From SIG653 sp964509125 (GTDB lineage: Bacteria > Bacillota > Clostridia > Oscillospirales > CAG-382), in contig CAZDVZ010000025.1 in the NCBI GenBank assembly GCA_964509125.1, positions 1 to 28,483 of the forward strand: 28,483 bases of DNA. The letters run 5' to 3'. Positions 23,362 through 28,483 of this stretch are shown here, one piece after another (position 1 is the first letter of the stretch; the number at the start of each line of letters is the position of its first letter). A model generated the notes under the pieces. The model worked only from the letters and a program-made list of their open reading frames with translations. It was not told the origin of the DNA and did no database searches. The position numbers and the translations under genes were made by a program.

Positions 23362-25002
23362 TTAGTACATTCCGCCGCCCATAGATGCAGCTGCTGCCGC
23401 TGCCTGCGCTGCTGCCTGTGCGTCTTCCTTCTTCTCTACAACGATCGTTTCTGTGGTAAGAACCATGGAAGCAACAGATGCCGCATTTTGAAGTGCAGAT
23501 CTTGTAACCTTGGTAGGATCAACAATGCCGCATTCCATCATATCAACAAATTTTTCTTCATAGGCGTTGAAGCCCCAGCCCTTTTTGCGGGAGTTTTTAA
23601 TTTTTTCAATAATAACAGAACCTTCAAAGCCTGCATTTTCCGCAATTTGTCTTACAGGTTCTTCAAGAGCACGAAGAACGATCTTGGCACCTGTCTTTTC
23701 GTCGCCTTCACATTCTTTAACAACCTTTTCTACCCTATCCATAACATTTACAAAAGCAATTCCACCGCCGGGAACTATACCTTCTTCAACAGCCGCTTTT
23801 GTAGCATTGAGAGCATCTTCAACACGGAGCTTCTTTTCTTTCATTTCAACTTCTGTTGCCGCGCCGACTTTAAGAACAGCTACGCCGCCTGAAAGCTTAG
23901 CAAGTCTTTCCTGAAGCTTTTCTTTGTCAAATTCAGAAGTAGAAACCTCAGCAGCCGCTTTGATCTGTGCCGCACGAGCTTTGATCTCATCGGGGTCGCC
24001 TGCGCCGCCAACAATAATTGTATTTTCTTTATTTATCTTAACCTGTTTTGCACGTCCAAGCATAGAAATATCAGCAGTTTTAAGCTCAAGACCAAGTTCT
24101 TCGGAAATAACTTCGCCGCCGGTAAGAATAGCAATATCCTTAAGCATATCTTTTCTTCTGTCGCCAAAACCGGGTGCTTTAACAGCAACACAAACGAATG
24201 TGCCGCGGAGTCTGTTTACAATGATAGTGGAAAGTGCTTCTGCCTCCACGTCTTCTGCGATGATAACAAGTTTTTTGCCCGCTTGAACGATTTGTTCAAG
24301 GAGAGGAAGTATCTCTTGAATGTTAGAGATCTTTTTATCTGTAATGAGTATCAATGCGTCATCAATAACCGCTTCCATTTTTTCTGTATCTGTTACCATA
24401 TAAGGAGAGATATATCCCCTATCAAACTGCATACCTTTTACACATTCGTGATATGTTTCAGCAGATTTGCTTTCTTCAACAGTGATAACACCATCAGCGG
24501 TTACGTCTCTCATTGCGTCTGCAATGCGTTGTCCGATCTCCGGATCTGCGGCAGAAATAGTTCCTACTCTTGCAATATCATCAAAGCCGTTAACTTTTTT
24601 GCTCATGTCTGTAAGGCCCGCAACAGCCGCCGCAACCGCCTTATCAATACCCTTTTTGAGAACCATGGGATTTGCACCCGCCGCAACATTTTTCATACCT
24701 TCACGAATGAAAGCTTGAGCCAAAAGTGTAGCAGTAGTAGTTCCATCGCCCGCTGCATCATTTGTTTTCGTTGCAACCTCTTTAACAAGCTGTGCGCCGA
24801 GATTTTCAAAAGGATCGTCAAGCTCTATCTCTTTAGCTATGGTAACACCGTCATTTGTAATAAGAGGTGCTCCGTATTTTTTTTCAAGAACAACATTTCT
24901 ACCCTTAGGACCCATTGTAATTTTAACCGCATTAGCTAAAACGTCAACACCTTTAAGTAACGCTTCTCTTGCCTCTATACCGTTTCTAAGCTCTTTTGAC
25001 AT
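23362..25002 (-). CDS. groL: Chaperonin GroEL (Hsp60)
   Basis: 546 aa, full length for GroEL, forming with GroES the ATP-driven folding chamber in the cytoplasm. The ATP site shows ITMGPKGRNVVLEKKYGAP, ITNDGVTIAKEIEL and NDAAGDGTTTATLLAQ; later blocks are KAPGFGDRRKDMLKDIAILT and EGIVPGGGIAF. The C-terminus ends in the usual glycine-methionine tail (ASMGGGMY), preceded by an Ala/Gln-rich run. The N-terminus is slightly unusual (MSKELRNGIEAREALLKGV rather than MAK..., with Asn-Gly at 7-8). The start is ATG 25002 with AGGAGG upstream. It lies 18 nt after groES in one operon under the CIRCE-containing promoter. Confidence 0.99.
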   Translation of the reverse strand: MSKELRNGIEAREALLKGVDVLANAVKITMGPKGRNVVLEKKYGAPLITNDGVTIAKEIELDDPFENLGAQLVKEVATKTNDAAGDGTTTATLLAQAFIREGMKNVAAGANPMVLKKGIDKAVAAAVAGLTDMSKKVNGFDDIARVGTISAADPEIGQRIADAMRDVTADGVITVEESKSAETYHECVKGMQFDRGYISPYMVTDTEKMEAVIDDALILITDKKISNIQEILPLLEQIVQAGKKLVIIAEDVEAEALSTIIVNRLRGTFVCVAVKAPGFGDRRKDMLKDIAILTGGEVISEELGLELKTADISMLGRAKQVKINKENTIIVGGAGDPDEIKARAAQIKAAAEVSTSEFDKEKLQERLAKLSGGVAVLKVGAATEVEMKEKKLRVEDALNATKAAVEEGIVPGGGIAFVNVMDRVEKVVKECEGDEKTGAKIVLRALEEPVRQIAENAGFEGSVIIEKIKNSRKKGWGFNAYEEKFVDMMECGIVDPTKVTRSALQNAASVASMVLTTETIVVEKKEDAQAAAQAAAAAASMGGGMY

Positions 25003-25020
25003 AATAACACTCCTCCTAAA

Positions 25021-25305
25021 TTACTCTACAATAGCAAGGATATCACTTTGTTTTACAATAATGAGCTCCTCGCCTTCAAATTTGATCTTCGTTCCGGAAT
25101 ATTGATTTGTGATAACTTTATCTCCAACTTTTACATACATAACAACTTCTTTGTCATCTACAAGTCCACCGGGACCCACTTCTATAACCTCTGCAATTTG
25201 AGGACGTTCTTTTGCCGCACCGGTTAAAATAATGCCGCTCTTCGTTGTCTCCTCCGCTTCAGTCATTTTAATTACAACTCTGTCTGCCAAGGGTTTGAGT
25301 TTCAT
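25021..25305 (-). CDS. groES: Co-chaperonin GroES (Hsp10)
   Basis: 94 aa, the normal GroES length, beginning MKLKPLADRVVIKMTEAEET. The mobile loop that docks on GroEL is TTKSGIILTGAAKERPQ (about 20-36), followed by AEVIEVGPGG and VGDKVITNQYSGTKI. It caps the GroEL ring during folding. The start is ATG 25305 with AGGAGGA 6 nt upstream. It is the first gene of groESL, directly behind the promoter and CIRCE operator. Confidence 0.99.
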   Translation of the reverse strand: MKLKPLADRVVIKMTEAEETTKSGIILTGAAKERPQIAEVIEVGPGGLVDDKEVVMYVKVGDKVITNQYSGTKIKFEGEELIIVKQSDILAIVE

Positions 25306-25335
25306 TTTAATTCCTCCTGCATTTATAAAATATTT

Positions 25336-25362
25336 TTAGCACTCTTTGATTCGGTTTGCTAA
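25336..25362 (-). promoter_or_regulatory. CIRCE operator (HrcA binding site), one arm degenerate
   Basis: TTAGCACTC (25336-25344), nine bases, then GTTTGCTAA (25354-25362). The consensus is TTAGCACTC-N9-GAGTGCTAA, so one arm is perfect and the other has two substitutions. It sits between the -10 box and groES, where HrcA binding would block transcription at normal temperature. Confidence 0.88.
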
Positions 25363-25373
25363 TTCTGTGGTTG

Positions 25374-25402
25374 ATTTTACCACCTTTTTTTGCAAAAATC
25401 AA
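25374..25402 (-). promoter_or_regulatory. Sigma-A promoter of groESL
   Basis: On the minus strand: TTGATT (25402-25397), a 17-nt spacer, TAAAAT (25379-25374). The CIRCE lies just downstream. Confidence 0.75.
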
Positions 25403-25527
25403 TAGTGGTTTGCCAGATTTAACACTTAATTAACAAATTTTATTTAAGAAATAATATTTTACGCAAAATTAGACATATTTCAGTTTTTAAATCCAAAATT
25501 TTGCACATTACTTATCCAAAATTGGTT

Positions 25528-26658
25528 TCACGCTTTATTTGGAGATTTGAAGTATTGATATAAATAGCACTTAATCATTCCGTTATACAGCTTACGCACT
25601 TTATCGGCTTTCTTTCCAAAGCAGCGTTCAAACGCTTCATGAGAATTAATGATATACATTTTCCAAAAGGGAGCTTCCGATTTAACTGCTTTACCGAAAG
25701 CAGAAAAAAGTTCCTCTGCCTCTTTTTTCTCAAGCATACGCTCACCGTAAGGCGGATTTGTGACTATCGTACCCCTGCATCCCTCATACGGCATCTTAAA
25801 CTTTGTAGCATCCGCTACAGAAAAATTCACAATATGATCTACACCTGCCCTTTTAGCATTCTCTTTCGCAAGTGAGACACATTCCGGGGAAATATCCATT
25901 CCGAAAATTTCAATTTCAGGAGCAATTTCTTTCGACTTAGCTTCGTCTACAGCGTCACTCCAAGTTTTTTGGGGAATAAAAGAAAAGTCCATAGAATCGA
26001 ACTTGCGTTTCAAGCCCGGAGCGCGGTTAATACTCATCATAGCGGCTTCTATGGGAATAGTTCCCGATCCGCAAAAAGGGTCAACAGTTGTCACTCCGGG
26101 TCTAAGCCTTGAAAGGTTGACCATTGACGCCGCCAAAGTTTCACGCAAGGGTGCCACGCCGGAAGCGGGACGATACCCGCGTTTGTGAAGCGGTGCTCCC
26201 GATGTATCAAGCATTATGGTTGCCTTATCATTAAATATAAAAAATTCTATCCGCTTTTTCACACCCGTTTCGGGAAAATATGTAGTTCCGTATGCTTTTT
26301 CCAAAGATTTTATTACAGCCTTTTTTATAATGCTTTGGCAATCGCGAACGGAAAACAATTTTGACCTTACGCTACTACCCGTTACTATAATGGCATCTTC
26401 TTTATTTATAAACCGGGAAAAAATAATCTTCTCAACATTTTCAAAAAGCTCTGCAAAACTTAACGCAGAGAAAGACGCAAGCTTTATATAAAGCCTTTCC
26501 GAATATCTTAAATTTATATTTCCCCTTGCAACGGCGGAAATGTCGCCCTCAAAAGTAACCCTTCCATCCATTGTTTCTATACGTTTATACCCCAAAGCGT
26601 CAATATCTTCACCTACAAACTTTTCAAGTCCGAAAAGACAGCTTGTTACAAATTCCAA
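25528..26658 (-). CDS. ypsC: THUMP-domain class I SAM-dependent RNA methyltransferase (YpsC/RlmL-like)
   Basis: 376 aa, close to B. subtilis YpsC. The N-terminus EFVTSCLFGLEKFVGEDI is the family's typical beginning. A THUMP RNA-binding domain (about 45-150) precedes the Rossmann methyltransferase domain. The SAM site is VDPFCGSGTIPIEAA (about 190-204), then FGMDISPECVSLAKENAKRA and the catalytic TNPPYGERM (about 296-304), whose NPPY fits N2-guanine methylation of 23S rRNA. I chose TTG 26658 as start: AAAGGAG lies 8 nt upstream and the family begins exactly here. The frame stays open to ATG 26715, but that 19-residue extension lacks a ribosome binding site and reaches toward a terminator. It is probably transcribed alone. 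Confidence 0.9.
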   Translation of the reverse strand: MEFVTSCLFGLEKFVGEDIDALGYKRIETMDGRVTFEGDISAVARGNINLRYSERLYIKLASFSALSFAELFENVEKIIFSRFINKEDAIIVTGSSVRSKLFSVRDCQSIIKKAVIKSLEKAYGTTYFPETGVKKRIEFFIFNDKATIMLDTSGAPLHKRGYRPASGVAPLRETLAASMVNLSRLRPGVTTVDPFCGSGTIPIEAAMMSINRAPGLKRKFDSMDFSFIPQKTWSDAVDEAKSKEIAPEIEIFGMDISPECVSLAKENAKRAGVDHIVNFSVADATKFKMPYEGCRGTIVTNPPYGERMLEKKEAEELFSAFGKAVKSEAPFWKMYIINSHEAFERCFGKKADKVRKLYNGMIKCYLYQYFKSPNKA

Positions 26659-26691
26659 AATAGGCACTCCTTTTTCATGTTCATATTCTAC

Positions 26692-26737
26692 AAAAACAGA
26701 GGCTCTTTCGCTCACGCAGAGAGAAATAAGCCTCTGT
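26692..26737 (-). terminator. Terminator of the beta-helix-like gene
   Basis: ACAGAGGCT (26696-26704) and AGCCTCTGT (26729-26737) pair perfectly, with a weaker CTCT/AGAG pairing inside the loop. On the minus strand the stem runs into TTTTTG. It ends about 28 nt past the stop at 26765 and about 35 nt before the methyltransferase start. Confidence 0.75.
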
Positions 26738-26764
26738 TCTGTTTTTAATTTTAATCTACACCCA

Positions 26765-28483
26765 TCAATATGTTATCCCTGTTGATACTTTAACATTATC
26801 AAAATTAATATTTTCGCTAATATTAAGCTGTGAATCTCCATCCAAATGGAAAAGCGGCAGAGATAAACCGTTATGAGACTGGCTTAAGGAAGGATATCCC
26901 AAAGAAGCGGTGTACGCCTCATCAGAAGGCATATAGAATAATTTAATTTTATCATATCCGTTTAGCATAACATCGTTTTCCTCACCTTCAAGCGGATATT
27001 TTCCGCCGGAAGGAGTTGGTTCGTAAATGCTGTCCAAACCGGGGGCTGTAAGCTCTGTATCAAATACAGCTCTCGCAACACTGTATACATCATCGGAATA
27101 AATCTCAACTGTAACTTCAGAGGGAACGGTTATGGTTGAGAACGCAAGTCCGTTTCTAATCACTTTGACGTAAACAGTGTTTCCGGGCAACGTCATTTTT
27201 TCAATGTAATATTTTACCTCACTCCATGTATACTCAGTGTCACCGTCCGAATTTCCTACGTTACTTAAAAGGACAGCTCTTTGTATAGTTGATAGCTCTG
27301 TTCCGACTTGATTAACATATATCTTATATGTTTCAAGAGAGAAGGAGTTTAACGGATAAACGTCAATTCTGGCGGATTCCACATTAGCTGAAGTAATATA
27401 TTCATTTGAAAGTTTTGTATAACTTCCCATATCGTATTTTGCAGTAAACATAAGCTCGCCGTTTTCATCGATCTTGTTATAACCGGCAACAGCATAATTT
27501 ACACTGAATTTAGAAGTCGTTTCGCCTTTGTTATAAGCATCAACGGTATTGATGTAACTGCCTTCGGGGAGATAGAAATATAAGGAATAATGTTCCGATC
27601 TATTATTATGTCCCACGCCAAAATACGAATTTTTAATAGGAGTATAATTCGACGCTATAGTACTGTACGCTACATCTCCGCAGTGAGAAATATTTGCAAC
27701 GAAAAACTCATTTTCATATTTTCTCAAAATGGAATTCTTCGTCTCCACAGTCGCATAATGGAACTGAACCTCATAAACCGCCGCGCCGCCAAACTCTGTG
27801 GATACAGGCGCCGGTGTTATAGATCCGTTTCCGCTCACTTCAGCACCCTCAGCATATACCGATGCCGAAGGAGATATCTTGACGGACCCTAATGATTTAA
27901 TTCCGTATCCGCCCGTACCGCCTCCACCAATAGCATCTACCGTTGAATGGTTGCCTATCGTTACGACTGACGCAGTAGAACCCGCTCCAATACCGAGGGT
28001 AGAGCCTTCGGCAATAAGTGTGCAATACGAAGTGGTAAGGCTTCCCTGAACATGAAGCCCTCTGGAATCGGTTCCTATTCCATAAGCCTCAACCTTGGAG
28101 ATCCCTGTACCGTCCGTGGAAACGGCGCCGGCAATAACCACATTTTTTGCACAACGTATACCATATCCTCTGCCTAAAGCATAAACGCTTCCCGACCCCG
28201 TAACACTAATGTTAACAGAATTACTTGCAGAAATTCCCGATGAGTTGTCATTCCCCGATGTAGGCGCGTAAAACGCCACCTCTGACAATCTTATACATTC
28301 TGCCCCCGCCTGCGCTTCAAGCACCAAATAATAGGTTGTAATGCTTGATGAATCGGGATCAAGATCTACCATTATCTTATTTAAAGGCAACGATGCGTTG
28401 CTCAGCGTTTGAGACGGAATTCGGTTTCCGATAGAGGTTTCTGTAATGGAAACTTTTTTACCTATTTTAGATGGATCGGAAGG
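26765..28483 (-). CDS. Secreted beta-helix-like surface protein, C-terminal part (5' end beyond the window)
   Basis: The frame is open from the right edge of the window to the stop at 26765, giving at least 572 residues of a longer protein; an apparent TTG start at 28390 is internal. The visible N-terminal part (IMVDLDPDSSSITTYYLVLE...) resembles the end of a beta-sandwich module. Residues about 75-210 are Ser/Gly/Val-rich with regular short repeats (SGSVYALGRGYGI, SKVEAYGIGTDSRGLHVQGS, GSVKISPSASVYAEGAE), the look of a right-handed beta-helix such as pectate-lyase-like or Cthe_2159/DUF4353 proteins. The remaining 350 residues are mixed beta without a recognised domain. Composition suggests export, but the signal peptide and any anchor would lie outside the window. 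It may join the giant rhamnosidase in binding plant glycans; that is inference. Confidence 0.7.
   Translation of the reverse strand, partial: PSDPSKIGKKVSITETSIGNRIPSQTLSNASLPLNKIMVDLDPDSSSITTYYLVLEAQAGAECIRLSEVAFYAPTSGNDNSSGISASNSVNISVTGSGSVYALGRGYGIRCAKNVVIAGAVSTDGTGISKVEAYGIGTDSRGLHVQGSLTTSYCTLIAEGSTLGIGAGSTASVVTIGNHSTVDAIGGGGTGGYGIKSLGSVKISPSASVYAEGAEVSGNGSITPAPVSTEFGGAAVYEVQFHYATVETKNSILRKYENEFFVANISHCGDVAYSTIASNYTPIKNSYFGVGHNNRSEHYSLYFYLPEGSYINTVDAYNKGETTSKFSVNYAVAGYNKIDENGELMFTAKYDMGSYTKLSNEYITSANVESARIDVYPLNSFSLETYKIYVNQVGTELSTIQRAVLLSNVGNSDGDTEYTWSEVKYYIEKMTLPGNTVYVKVIRNGLAFSTITVPSEVTVEIYSDDVYSVARAVFDTELTAPGLDSIYEPTPSGGKYPLEGEENDVMLNGYDKIKLFYMPSDEAYTASLGYPSLSQSHNGLSLPLFHLDGDSQLNISENINFDNVKVSTGITY

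Noticed and set aside
25485..25525. TCCAAAATT repeated twice after the methyltransferase stop, considered as a terminator or att site
   Set aside because: It is a 9-bp direct repeat in AT-rich spacer, with imperfect inverted pairing and no T tract or mobile gene nearby.
26659..26715. N-terminal extension of the methyltransferase to ATG 26715
   Set aside because: The family starts at the TTG at 26658, where an AAAGGAG is correctly spaced; the extension lacks one and reaches toward the upstream terminator.

Overview
The window comes from a low-GC Firmicute of class Clostridia, probably an uncultured anaerobe of the gut or a similar carbohydrate-rich habitat. Grounds: strong GGAGG-type ribosome binding sites, consensus sigma-A promoters, a CIRCE-controlled groESL operon, a DegV/FakA fatty-acid kinase pair, an NADP-type glutamate dehydrogenase, and above all a SCIFF peptide with its radical SAM maturase, a system nearly confined to Clostridia. 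Most of the window is chromosomal housekeeping. There are no insertion sequences, phage genes or CRISPR arrays.

Layout. 1-91 is the 3' part of a long-variable-arm tRNA whose anticodon reads UCA (tRNA-Sec-like), followed by a terminator. 228-2790 is a fakB-fakA pair (+). 3157-4431 is a SulP anion transporter without a STAS domain (+). 4432-4869 holds terminators and a GC-richer, perhaps decayed stretch. 4870-7345 (-) is a membrane-anchored G5/M23 peptidase followed 22 nt later by gdhA. 7673-9935 (+) is a DUF3810 zinc-peptidase-like membrane protein followed by a GT4 glycosyltransferase. Perfect sigma-A promoters drive the divergent pair at 7.4-7.5 kb.

9999-14543 (-) looks like one operon, read right to left: scfA (54-aa SCIFF peptide), a terminator-like hairpin, scfB (maturase), an Orn/Lys/Arg-decarboxylase-family protein, a YnbB-type PLP lyase, and a small two-helix membrane protein whose reading frame is split at a U UUU UUA run. 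The peptide has a seventh cysteine and carries Gly at position 37, where the studied SCIFF peptides have the Thr that accepts the thioether.

14648-22702 (-) encodes a 2,684-residue secreted protein that combines InlB-type repeats, Ig-like repeats, an SGNH esterase and a GH78 alpha-L-rhamnosidase with all four catalytic acids conserved. Upstream, 22.8-23.2 kb contains two very good promoters and a terminator but no convincing gene, so a small RNA is possible. Then come groES-groEL (-) behind a half-degenerate CIRCE, a THUMP-type rRNA methyltransferase starting at TTG, and the 3' part of a secreted beta-helix-like protein that runs off the right edge.

The best candidate for something new is the scf operon: a variant SCIFF core that may not make the known crosslink, co-transcribed with two PLP enzymes. 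The split small membrane gene and the promoter-rich gap at 22.8-23.2 kb come next. All functional calls rest on motif reading by eye. Positions of short motifs were counted by hand and could be off by one.
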